From CAWJKP01 sp963843465 (GTDB lineage: Bacteria; Planctomycetota; Planctomycetia; Pirellulales; Thermoguttaceae): DNA of 64,000 nucleotides. The notes under the pieces were generated by a model, which saw nothing but the letters and a program-made list of their open reading frames with translations, had not been told where the DNA came from and ran no database searches. Made by a program: the position numbers and the translations under genes. The DNA lies in NCBI GenBank assembly GCA_963843465.1, contig CAWJKP010000002.1:1674001-1738000 (forward strand), written 5' to 3'. Below are positions 27,085 to 33,628 of this stretch, in pieces (position 1 is the stretch's first letter; every line of letters starts with the position of its first letter).

Positions 27085-27208
27085 GGTGGAGAAGAGGAGA
27101 AGAGGAGACGAGGTATGAGGGATGCAGACACACATCTTTTTCGCCTTCATCTCTCATCTCTCACCTCCCATCTCTCCTCTTCTCCTCCTCTCCTCTTCTC
27201 CACCTTCA
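27085..27208. repeat. Purine/pyrimidine heptamer-array inverted pair
   Basis: GAGAAGAGGAGAAGAGGAGA at about 27090-27110 faces CATCTCTCATCTCTCACCTC and CTCTTCTCCTC units up to 27205. It fills the whole 146-bp gap between two PLP-enzyme genes, so the RNA would form a long GA/CU hairpin. Confidence 0.75.
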
Positions 27209-28420
27209 TCCTTCCAGCGCCTGGGCCAGGTCGGCGATCAGGTCTTCGGCGTTCTCGACGCCGCAGGAGAGACGGATCATGTTGTCATAGATGCCCAGCG
27301 CCCGACGCTGGTCGACGGTGAAATCGTGGTAGCTCATCAGCATCGGCTGCTCGATCAGCGATTCCACGCCGCCGAGGCTGGGGCCGATCCGCGGGATGCG
27401 GACGGCGTCGACCACGTCGGCCGTCTGCCGCCAGTCGGCGTCCTTGACCTGGAAGGTCACCAGTCCGCCGTAGCCGCGCATCGTTTGCCGGGCGATCTGG
27501 TGATAGGGATGGCTGGGAAGGCCCGGATAGAAGACCCGCTCCACGCGGGGATGGGCCGCGAGGAACTCGGCCACCCGCTGGCCGTTCTCGTTGTGCCGCT
27601 GCATCCGCAGCTCGAAGGTCTTCAGGCCGCGGGCGAGGAGATAGACGTTGTGCGGGCCGTTGATGGCGCCCATGATGCCGCGGAGCTTGCGGACCGGCTC
27701 CAGCTTCTCTTCCGACCCGATCACCACGCCTGCCAGCACGTCGTTGTGGCCGCTGAGGTACTTGGTGCAGGAATGGAGCACGAAGTCGACGCCCGACATC
27801 AAGGGGCGGAGGTTGTAGGGCGTGGCCAGCGTGGAATCGATGAGCGTCTGGACGCCGTATTTCTTGCCGATCGCGGCAAACCGCGGGATGTCCACCACGC
27901 TCAGGTGCGGATTGGTGGGCGACTCGCTGATCAACAGCCGGGTCTGCGGCGTGATGGTCTTCTCCATCCGCTCGTAGTCGCAGACCGGGACCTGGTGCGT
28001 CACCACGCCGAAGCGGGCCAGGTGCCGCGTGCAGAACTCGCGGGTGCGGTGGTAGCACTCGTCGAATAGGATCACTTCATCGCCGGACTGCAACCGGGCC
28101 AGCAGCAGCCCGGCGATCGCCGCCATGCCCGAGGAATAGAGCACGGCCGACTGCCCGCCCTCGATCGCCGCCAGTTTCCGCTCCACCACCTTTTCACTGG
28201 GATTGCCATAGCGGCCGTACTCTTCGCGGGGCTGCTTCTGCTGGACGTAGTCCAACAGCGATTGGGTGTCGGCGAAGGTGTAGGTCGCCGCGCAGAAGAT
28301 CGGATCGGTAATCGAGAAACAGGGCTTCTGCCGGTCCTCGCCCGCATGGACGGCCATGGTCGAGAGCCGCGGGCCGGCCTGCGACGGTTCCTGGGACGAC
28401 GAAGGGTTCAGGGAGGACAT
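27206..28420 (-). CDS. Cystathionine gamma-synthase-like PLP enzyme, riboswitch-controlled
   Basis: 404 aa from ATG 28420 (GGAG eight bases upstream). Same family as the neighbour but diverged: STMAVHAGEDRQKPCFSITD, EYGRYGNPSEKVVERKL, PLP lysine in VLHSCTKYLSGHNDVLAG, LGGVESLIEQPMLMSYHDF. Likely role in methionine formation. The 5' leader holds a promoter, a candidate SAM-type aptamer and an intrinsic terminator, so expression is probably shut off when S-adenosylmethionine is abundant. First gene of a two-gene unit with 25893-27059. Confidence 0.9.
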   Translation of the reverse strand: MSSLNPSSSQEPSQAGPRLSTMAVHAGEDRQKPCFSITDPIFCAATYTFADTQSLLDYVQQKQPREEYGRYGNPSEKVVERKLAAIEGGQSAVLYSSGMAAIAGLLLARLQSGDEVILFDECYHRTREFCTRHLARFGVVTHQVPVCDYERMEKTITPQTRLLISESPTNPHLSVVDIPRFAAIGKKYGVQTLIDSTLATPYNLRPLMSGVDFVLHSCTKYLSGHNDVLAGVVIGSEEKLEPVRKLRGIMGAINGPHNVYLLARGLKTFELRMQRHNENGQRVAEFLAAHPRVERVFYPGLPSHPYHQIARQTMRGYGGLVTFQVKDADWRQTADVVDAVRIPRIGPSLGGVESLIEQPMLMSYHDFTVDQRRALGIYDNMIRLSCGVENAEDLIADLAQALEG

Positions 28421-28461
28421 TACCAACTCCGGAAAAATGGCCACTGGGCCGGGCTAAGAAC

Positions 28462-28496
28462 AAAAAAACCGCGATGGTCGCTGGGGACGGTCGCGG
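28462..28496 (-). terminator. Intrinsic terminator in the leader of the PLP-enzyme gene
   Basis: Stem CCGCGA/TCGCGG with a 16-base loop followed by seven U residues, 42 bases before the start codon. Placed before the gene rather than after it, it must act as an attenuator. Confidence 0.75.
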
Positions 28497-28596
28497 TCGG
28501 CTTGGATCTCGGTGTAATCGTCGGCCATCTGGGACGCGGATGCCGACGCTGGCACTTTAGCAGGTTCTGGCTGCAAGCGGCCGCAAATCCCAACTG
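28497..28596 (-). promoter_or_regulatory. Candidate SAM-clan riboswitch aptamer
   Basis: Leader of a methionine-type gene. Core reads GCAGCC-A-GAACC-TGCTAA-AGTGCCA-GCGTC, matching the SAM-I/SAM-IV core order GAAGCC...GCAACC...GGTGCCAA..TCC. A closing helix is possible between CGGCAGTTGG near the 5' end and CCAAGCCG at the 3' end. A 10-bp hairpin (CGTCGGC-ATC with GAT-GGCCGACG) fits P4. The terminator follows at once. Class assignment is by eye. Confidence 0.5.
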
Positions 28597-28602
28597 CCGC
28601 TA

Positions 28603-28631
28603 ATTCTAGTAGCCGCCCCATGCGTCAGCAA
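28603..28631 (-). promoter_or_regulatory. Promoter of the riboswitch leader
   Basis: On the minus strand: TTGCTG (28626-28631), 17-bp spacer, TAGAAT (28603-28608). Transcription would start near 28596, just before the aptamer. The target duplication of the 4-kb transposon begins only 8 bp upstream of the -35 box. Confidence 0.5.
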
Positions 28632-28811
28632 GCAAATTCCCCGCAGGGTAGTGTCCTAGGACTGTGTCGCTCTTCTAGCAACCCCTCTAAAGATGGTAAG
28701 CCGTTGTGCCCCCACCAGCGGACTACCGCTACTGGACTGGACCCGTAGAATGAATTGCCCTTATCCAGCGATTTGCTTGACTGTGCTGTGGCGGCAATCG
28801 AAGATGGTGAC

Positions 28812-29394
28812 ATGAGCACAACAGAATCTTCGGCAACCGGCGCTCCAGATCCGACAACCTCCGCACCGGCCCCACCAAAACCAAAGCGATTCGGATTAAG
28901 CATCTACCAAGAGGGTAGGGAACTCGACCCAGACTTTGTTGCGAATGTTCGGCAGCTAGAGGCGCACTTCAAGCGGCGTGTTCTTGTGATGATCGACGCT
29001 TGGGCGTCCCGAGCATTCTACCCATCTACCCACTTTCAGCTTCGCTATCACAAGTCGCAACTCGGTTCGGAGCCAATCGCGGTTTTGCTTGAGCGCTACG
29101 GGGGCATTGCAAGGCTAGCGTACAAGACCGCCAGCATGATTCGGCGTACCTGCGGAGCGTACTCAGTGATTGTCCCTGACGTTGCTCTCAGCGCTGCCAC
29201 TTTGTTCTGCCTAGGGGCCGACATGATCTACCTTGGGGATGATGCGACGTTAGGTCCACTTGATGCTCAGGTTCAGGATGATGATGTTGAGGAGGACGTG
29301 GTTTCCGCTCTCGACACGGTGCAGGCCGTCGAGCAATTGGAAGACTCGGCAATTGAGGTGGGCTGGAAAATGCTTCGGTATCTTCACGATCGCA
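28812..29394 (+). pseudogene. SDH_sah (ClpP/crotonase-fold) serine protease-like gene, 5' part, split by IS256
   Basis: Starts ATG 28812 (MSTTESSATGAPDPTTSAPA). The family region contains RRVLVMIDAWASRAFYPSTH, EPIAVLLERYGGIARLAYKT, YSVIVPDVALSAATLFCLGA and MIYLGDDATLGPLDAQVQD, typical of SDH_sah proteins, which are membrane-free relatives of the ClpP and SppA peptidases; SAAT carries the candidate nucleophile serine. The reading frame is cut at 29394 by the insertion. Joining to 30846 after removing the IS and one target copy gives ...LHDRTGKKYNLLLEPALH and a 334-aa protein. Without excision the protein is truncated, with about 30 IS-derived residues. Confidence 0.85.
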
Positions 29395-30837
29395 GGGCCT
29401 GTAAAGATTTCTGTGTCAGCTCTTCCGGGTGGGCTCAGGGAAGTTGCATCGGCAATCGACCTTCAAAGAGGATGGCGAAATGATTCAGCGCCGCCTTCCA
29501 GTTTCGGATCGGCATCGTCCATTTCTTTGAGGCCTCGCGGATCGCCATGAACGTGATCTTCAGGGCCGACTCCTCGTTGGGATAAATCTTGCGGTTGCGG
29601 GTGAACTTGCGAATCACACTGTTGACGGATTCAATCGCATTCGTCGTGGCAATGGCCTTGCGGATCGGCGCGGGGAAGTCGAACAGCGTGATGATGTCGG
29701 TCCACTTCGCGCGCCACATCTTCACGATCGTCGGATACTTTTCCTCCCAGACTTGAGCGAAAGCGTTCAAGGCTTGCTCCGCCTCAATCAGCGTCGCGGC
29801 CTGATAGACCTTCTTCAGGTCGCGGGCCACCGCCTGGACGTCTTGGCTGTTGACGTAGCGCAGCGCGGCCCGCACGAGATGGACTACGCAGAGCTGGACC
29901 TTGGTCTGCGGATAGGCCGCGCGAATCGCCTCGGGAAAGCCGGCCAGGCCGTCGACGCATGCCACGAAGATGTCGTTCAGGCCGCGGTTCTTCATGTCCG
30001 TCAACACCTGAAGCCAGAACTTGGCGCCTTCATTTTCGGCCAGCCACAGGCCGAGCAATTCCTTCTTGCCCTGCAGATTCACGCCCAAGGCCACGTAGAT
30101 CGTATGCTGCGAAACACGGCCGCTGGTGCCCCGCACATGCACCACGATCCCATCGAAGTAGACGATCGGCCAGACCGCCTCCAACGGCCGCGACCGCCAG
30201 GCCGTGACCTCTTCGTCCACGGCGTCGGTCACGCTGGAAATCAACATCGGCGACAGTTCCACGCCATAGAGCGTTTGCACCAACTCTTGGATGTCGCGCG
30301 TGCTCATGCCCTTGGCGTACAAGGCGAGAATCTTCTCGTCGAAGCCGGCCAACCGCCGCTCGTACTTGGGAATCAACAGCGGCTCGAACGTGCCGTTGCG
30401 ATCGCGCGGCGTGTCGATCGTCATCTGTCCCGGCTCGCCTTGCACCGTCTTGGTCGAGCTGCCGTTGCGGCGATTGCGGCGGGCACGCTTCCCCTCTGGC
30501 GATGGTGCCTGCGCTGCCTCGGCCGCGGTCTCCGCGGTGCCGTCCTTCGCGGCGGCGGTCGCCGTGCCCCGGCCGCGCCTCGCGGCGACATCCTCGCTGA
30601 GATGAACGTCCATTTCGGCCTGGAGCATGCGTTCGATCATCGCTTTGGACATCAGACGCATGACGTTGCTTAACTCCTGCTGAGTTGAAATGTTCCGGGC
30701 AAACTCCTTGGCAAACTCCGCCGCCTTATCACGTAACGTCGCATCCATGCTCCACGTCTCCTGCAAAAAATCTGTCCTTGACCAGTCTGAGGATAATACC
30801 TATCCTTCCAAGCTGACACAAGATTTCTTACAGGCCC
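29395..30837 (-). mobile_element. IS256-family insertion sequence
   Basis: 1,443 bp. Terminal repeats GGGCCTGTAA...TGTGTCAGCT at both ends; the seven bases between (AGATTTC / GAAATCT) are diverged. Flanked by a perfect 8-bp target duplication CGATCGCA (29387-29394 and 30838-30845). Carries one transposase gene. Inserted antisense to the protease gene, and apparently recent because the host frame is exactly recoverable. Confidence 0.93.
29435..30748 (-). CDS. IS256-family transposase
   Basis: 437 aa from ATG 30748 (GGAG upstream; another in-frame start lies six codons earlier). Mutator-type DDE transposase: first Asp in WPIVYFDGIVVHVRG, second Asp in NDIFVACVDGLAGFPEAI, Glu in ATTNAIESVNSVIRKFTRNR. 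The conserved CxxH region reads VQLCVVHLVRAAL. An Ala/Arg-rich insert (about residues 55-95) lies in the N-terminal DNA-binding part. Full length with no frame breaks, so probably active. Confidence 0.95.
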   Translation of the reverse strand: MDATLRDKAAEFAKEFARNISTQQELSNVMRLMSKAMIERMLQAEMDVHLSEDVAARRGRGTATAAAKDGTAETAAEAAQAPSPEGKRARRNRRNGSSTKTVQGEPGQMTIDTPRDRNGTFEPLLIPKYERRLAGFDEKILALYAKGMSTRDIQELVQTLYGVELSPMLISSVTDAVDEEVTAWRSRPLEAVWPIVYFDGIVVHVRGTSGRVSQHTIYVALGVNLQGKKELLGLWLAENEGAKFWLQVLTDMKNRGLNDIFVACVDGLAGFPEAIRAAYPQTKVQLCVVHLVRAALRYVNSQDVQAVARDLKKVYQAATLIEAEQALNAFAQVWEEKYPTIVKMWRAKWTDIITLFDFPAPIRKAIATTNAIESVNSVIRKFTRNRKIYPNEESALKITFMAIREASKKWTMPIRNWKAALNHFAILFEGRLPMQLP

Positions 30838-30845
30838 CGATCGCA

Positions 30846-31267
30846 CCGGAAAGAAATACAATTTGTTGCTGGAGCCAGCCCTTCACTTTGCGTCAGAAAT
30901 TACCCAGCCTCTCTTTAACAAAATCGACGCGATACGCTATTCTAGGCAATCGCGAAACTTAAAGGAGGCTCAAGATTATGCGGAACGCCTTTTGCAGCCG
31001 AAGTATTCTGAAAAGGCAGCAAGGGCGATCGCAAAGGATCTTGTTACTCGTTACGCAACCCATGACTTCGTAATTGACCAAGTGGAGGCGGGCAAGATAG
31101 GCAAGATACTAGATGAAGGCGGCCGGGAATCGGAAGCGGCCGGCTTGACAATCTCGCAGGACATGCCCCCAGAGATTCGGGGATGTCTCGACTGGTTGGC
31201 ATTGAATTGTTTTAAGTCTTGGGGAGTTGGATTTGTCGAGGAAATCCCAGATAAGGCGACACCATAA
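30846..31267 (+). pseudogene. SDH_sah protease-like gene, 3' part
   Basis: Continues the frame from 29394 once the IS and one target copy are removed: TGKKYNLLLEPALHFASEIT, then QPLFNKIDAIRYSRQSRNLK and KEAQDYAERLLQPKYSEKAA, the conserved C-terminal region of SDH_sah proteins. Ends with TAA overlapping the ATG of the next ORF (TAATG). By itself this part has no good start or ribosome site. Confidence 0.85.
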
Positions 31268-31449
31268 TGAGCGATGCCAAAAAGTACATTGGTGACATCG
31301 GCGCAAGCCGTAAGACTACCGAGAAGTCCTATATTGACATTTCGCGGGAAACACCGCGAGTACGTGACATGGAACCACCTTCCAAAGAACCGGCAGACCG
31401 GAAGTGCATTCGCCACGACCGGTCAGAGGGAGGTCCGGCCGAGAAGTAA
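31267..31449 (+). CDS. 60-aa ORF translationally coupled to the protease gene
   Basis: Begins in a TAATG overlap with the SDH_sah stop. Hydrophilic and Lys/Arg/Glu-rich (MSDAKKYIGDIGASRKTTEK). The last residues run up to the tRNA-like remnant and may be a chance extension. No family recognised; the overlap is the main evidence that it is translated. It would depend on transcription through the IS-disrupted gene. Confidence 0.4.
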   Translation: MSDAKKYIGDIGASRKTTEKSYIDISRETPRVRDMEPPSKEPADRKCIRHDRSEGGPAEK

Positions 31450-31451
31450 AC

Positions 31452-31534
31452 GGTAGGGGCGGGGATCGAACCCGCGCCGGGCTGGACTTTGGCGGGTCGC
31501 CCGGACTGCCGATTATAAGTCGGCTGCTTTCGCC
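31452..31534 (-). pseudogene. tRNA-like remnant with a long variable arm, 5' end missing
   Basis: Read on the minus strand: anticodon arm GCCGA-CTTATAA-TCGGC (anticodon TAT), a large variable arm closed by CCGGGC/GCCCGG, T-arm GCGGG-TTCGATC-CCCGC, and 3' acceptor strand CCCTACC. A D-arm-like TGGCGAAAGCA precedes it, but the pairing 5' acceptor strand (GGTAGGG) is absent: the sequence switches to the IS1-like fragment. Probably a truncated class II tRNA or tRNA-like sequence. Confidence 0.45.
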
Positions 31535-31693
31535 ATGTTCGCCGCATACTACAACTTCTGTTGGCGGACCCGGAAGCCCGGCAAGAGCGGGAAGCGCCGG
31601 CCACCGGCCGCCATGATGGCCAAGCTGACCGACCATCTTTGGAACTTTGACGAGCTTTTCGAGGCGGTTCTACAGCCAGCAACACAATCTTGA
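31535..31693 (+). pseudogene. IS1-like transposase C-terminal fragment
   Basis: 52 codons: MFAAYYNFCWRTRKPGKSGK, then PPAAMMAKLTDHLWNFDELF. The YNFC and PAM.A.LTDHLW.FDEL pattern is the end of IS1-type transposases; all catalytic residues are missing. It abuts the truncated tRNA-like sequence. Probably the relic of the transposase that once served the surrounding element. Confidence 0.5.
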
Positions 31694-31861
31694 CCCACTG
31701 TTGACAAGCATGGTGGGGTTGCTTGCCTCATCAGTATTACATTATACCTAGGAAATTCCCTTATGTGCGCGAATTTTGTTAAAGCCTTACAACGTAAATA
31801 GTTATGACATATAGAGCCATCGGTCTCGGCAAAAATCCGTATTGACGCGCGAACAAAGTTA

Positions 31862-31890
31862 TTGACAATGCCGTCTCTTGAACGATAATT
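31862..31890 (+). promoter_or_regulatory. Sigma-70-type promoter of the NYN gene
   Basis: TTGACA, 17-bp spacer, ATAATT, in an AT-rich stretch (31700-31900) that holds no gene. It lies about 97 bp upstream of the NYN start and reads toward a hairpin. Confidence 0.65.
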
Positions 31891-31931
31891 CGGATGTGTG
31901 AGTACGACTCCCCGCTCCTAGAGGGCGGTTG

Positions 31932-31958
31932 GCCGGCCTAGATGGCCGGCTCTTTTTT
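31932..31958 (+). terminator. Terminator-like hairpin in the NYN leader
   Basis: Stem GCCGGCC/GGCCGGC, loop TAGAT, then TCTTTTTT. Lies between the promoter at 31862 and the start codon at 31987, so it could attenuate the NYN gene. Confidence 0.6.
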
Positions 31959-31986
31959 GCGCACCCTGAAACACGGAGTGTCTAAC

Positions 31987-32640
31987 ATGTCGGAAGTCGT
32001 GCCAGAAGTCGAAGAAAAGAAACGGTCAATCGTATACGTCGATGGATTCAATTTCTACTACGGTGCGCTGAAGGGCGGCCCCAACAAGTGGCTTAACCTT
32101 GAGCGATTTTTTTGCCGACTTCGACAGGGCGATCAGATCCAAAGGATTCGGTATTTCACGGCTCGAATCACGGGATCGCACGCCCCCAATCAGGAGGAAT
32201 ACTTACTGGCCCTTACGACCCTACCGTTGGTTGATATTATTCTGGGCAAGTTCAAGCGAAAACAGATTGCGTGCAACGTGCCTGCATGTCCCAACCCGGG
32301 GCGTAGAATTTTCTCGACCCAGGAAGAAAAGCGAACTGATGTAAACATCGCCATTTGGATGCTTCACGATGCGCAGCGAAATCTCTGTGATCGCTTAGTG
32401 CTGGTAAGCGGAGATTCAGACCTAGTTCCTGTAATTCGCATGATTAAAGACCGTTTCCCGGAAAAGGAAATCGTCGTCTACGTCCCCGCTCGGACAGAGA
32501 TTAGGGGATCGGCGATTGAATTGCGAGCGGAAGCCCACAAGCACAAAACGCTTCCGCTCGACCTTTTGTCAAAATCGCAGTTTCCAGCCTCCGTGGTCTT
32601 AGATGGTGGCCGCACGGCAACAAAGCCTGCAACTTGGTGA
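31987..32640 (+). CDS. NYN-domain (PIN-like) nuclease
   Basis: 217 aa from ATG 31987 (GGAG eight bases upstream). NYN fold with the acidic-site strands: IVYVDGFNFYYGAL, KRTDVNIAIWMLHDA and RLVLVSGDSDLVPVI, supplying the aspartates expected for metal-dependent RNase activity. LabA/DUF88-type relatives are common. A short insert has two cysteines (CNVPACPNPG). Passenger of the 4-kb element, with its own promoter and leader hairpin. A role in defence or RNA turnover is inference. Confidence 0.88.
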   Translation: MSEVVPEVEEKKRSIVYVDGFNFYYGALKGGPNKWLNLERFFCRLRQGDQIQRIRYFTARITGSHAPNQEEYLLALTTLPLVDIILGKFKRKQIACNVPACPNPGRRIFSTQEEKRTDVNIAIWMLHDAQRNLCDRLVLVSGDSDLVPVIRMIKDRFPEKEIVVYVPARTEIRGSAIELRAEAHKHKTLPLDLLSKSQFPASVVLDGGRTATKPATW

Positions 32641-32912
32641 CGGCCACCTTTCTAGCACTTCGGACTTGCCCATCTTACCACCCGTTCCGGCAACACACTC
32701 TTAGGACACTACCCCCCGCAGGTGATGCTATGGGTGCCCATTTTTGCTGGGCGAGCGCAGCGAGACAGCAAGCACGTTCGCCGGCAAATCATGCCCTCGA
32801 CAAGTGTGGGCATGGCACCCATTCTTTCAGAATTACGCAATATACAAGCCGCTATTTCTGTCGCACCACGCCGGAAGTGTCTTCCTGCATCTCCTATTTA
32901 CCCTAGATTCTC

Positions 32913-32941
32913 TTGACCAGCCTGGGAAACTTGTCAATAAT
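32913..32941 (+). promoter_or_regulatory. Sigma-70-type promoter
   Basis: TTGACC, 17-bp spacer, AATAAT, 65 bp upstream of the lipoprotein gene at 33007. The preceding stretch (32714-32912) has no gene, only an inverted GGGTGCCCA/TGGGCATGGCACCC pair at about 32730-32822. Confidence 0.5.
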
Positions 32942-33006
32942 CCAACGCTTGAACATTTCGGGCCTGACCAGCACGTTCTAACGCACCACCCCGTTGGAAG
33001 CCAAGC

Positions 33007-33627
33007 ATGGACCGCATCGCTCCCCCGGCTACCGGATTGACCGCTTGGTTCACGGGACTCCTGGGATCAATGGCGCTGGTCGTCGCCGGCTGCGTATCGC
33101 CTTACTCGCCCTATTACCATACTGATGAGGGGGCTGTTGCGGGCGGACTCTTGGGCGCTGGAACCGGGGCCATTGTCGGGCACGCCTTGGGCAACACGGG
33201 AGCCGGCGCGCTGGTGGGGGCGGGCGTGGGGGTGCTGGGCGGGGCTACCGTCGGGTCGGGCATCGACGAGTCGGAGGCCCGCAACCGCGCGCTGATCGAG
33301 GCCCGGCTGGGTCGCCAGCTCGCCGCCGGCGCGGTCAGTCCCGAAGACGTGGTGGCGATGTCCCGGGCGGGAGTGAATGAGGAAGTGATTATCAACCAGA
33401 TCCGCGCCCACGGCGTGAGCCGGCCGCTGGCGACCGGCGACCTGATCGCCTTGCAGCAGCAAGGAGTCACTCCCCGGGTGATCGAAGTGATGCAGCAATC
33501 GCTCTCGGCCCAGGTGCAGCCCGTGGTCTACCCCTACGATCCCTACGCCTATCCGGGCTACTACTATCGCCCCTACGACTATTATTACCCGCCACCCGCG
33601 GTCGGGTTTGGCGTGCGGATCCGCTGA
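33007..33627 (+). CDS. Glycine-zipper lipoprotein
   Basis: 206 aa. N-terminal hydrophobic segment with lipobox LVVAGC. Residues about 43-90 form a glycine zipper (EGAVAGGLLGAGTGAIVGHA, GAGALVGAGVGVLGGATVG), expected to insert in the outer membrane. Then a helical region (VVAMSRAGVNEEVIINQIRA) and a Tyr/Pro-rich tail (YPGYYYRPYDYYYPPP). This combination of zipper and Tyr-rich tail is seen in planctomycete envelope proteins; function unknown. Confidence 0.75.
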   Translation: MDRIAPPATGLTAWFTGLLGSMALVVAGCVSPYSPYYHTDEGAVAGGLLGAGTGAIVGHALGNTGAGALVGAGVGVLGGATVGSGIDESEARNRALIEARLGRQLAAGAVSPEDVVAMSRAGVNEEVIINQIRAHGVSRPLATGDLIALQQQGVTPRVIEVMQQSLSAQVQPVVYPYDPYAYPGYYYRPYDYYYPPPAVGFGVRIR

Positions 33628-33628
33628 G

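Larger units (their letters stand above)
28647..32713. mobile_element. 4.07-kb transposon-like unit with 21-bp TIRs and 8-bp TSD
   Basis: Left end GGTAGTGTCCTAGGACTGTG, right end (complement) GGTAGTGTCCTAAGAGTGTG; 19 of 21 bases match including a final T. Both ends are flanked by the same direct repeat CCCCGCAG (28639-28646 and 32714-32721). Contents: SDH_sah protease gene split by an IS256-type element, a coupled 60-aa ORF, a tRNA-like remnant, an IS1-like transposase C-terminal remnant, and a NYN-domain gene with its own promoter. No intact transposase for the outer ends is present. The GGT-starting TIRs and 8-bp TSD would fit an IS1-like origin, but that is inference. Several internal stretches are AT-richer than the surroundings. 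Confidence 0.8.

Noticed and set aside
29395..29410. IS256 ends placed at GTAAAG/CTTAC, giving no clean target duplication
   Set aside because: Shifting the ends to GGGCCTGTAA gives matching terminal repeats and a perfect CGATCGCA duplication, and it restores the host frame.
31452..31534. A functional tRNA gene
   Set aside because: The 5' acceptor strand and part of the D-arm are missing, so it cannot form a complete cloverleaf.
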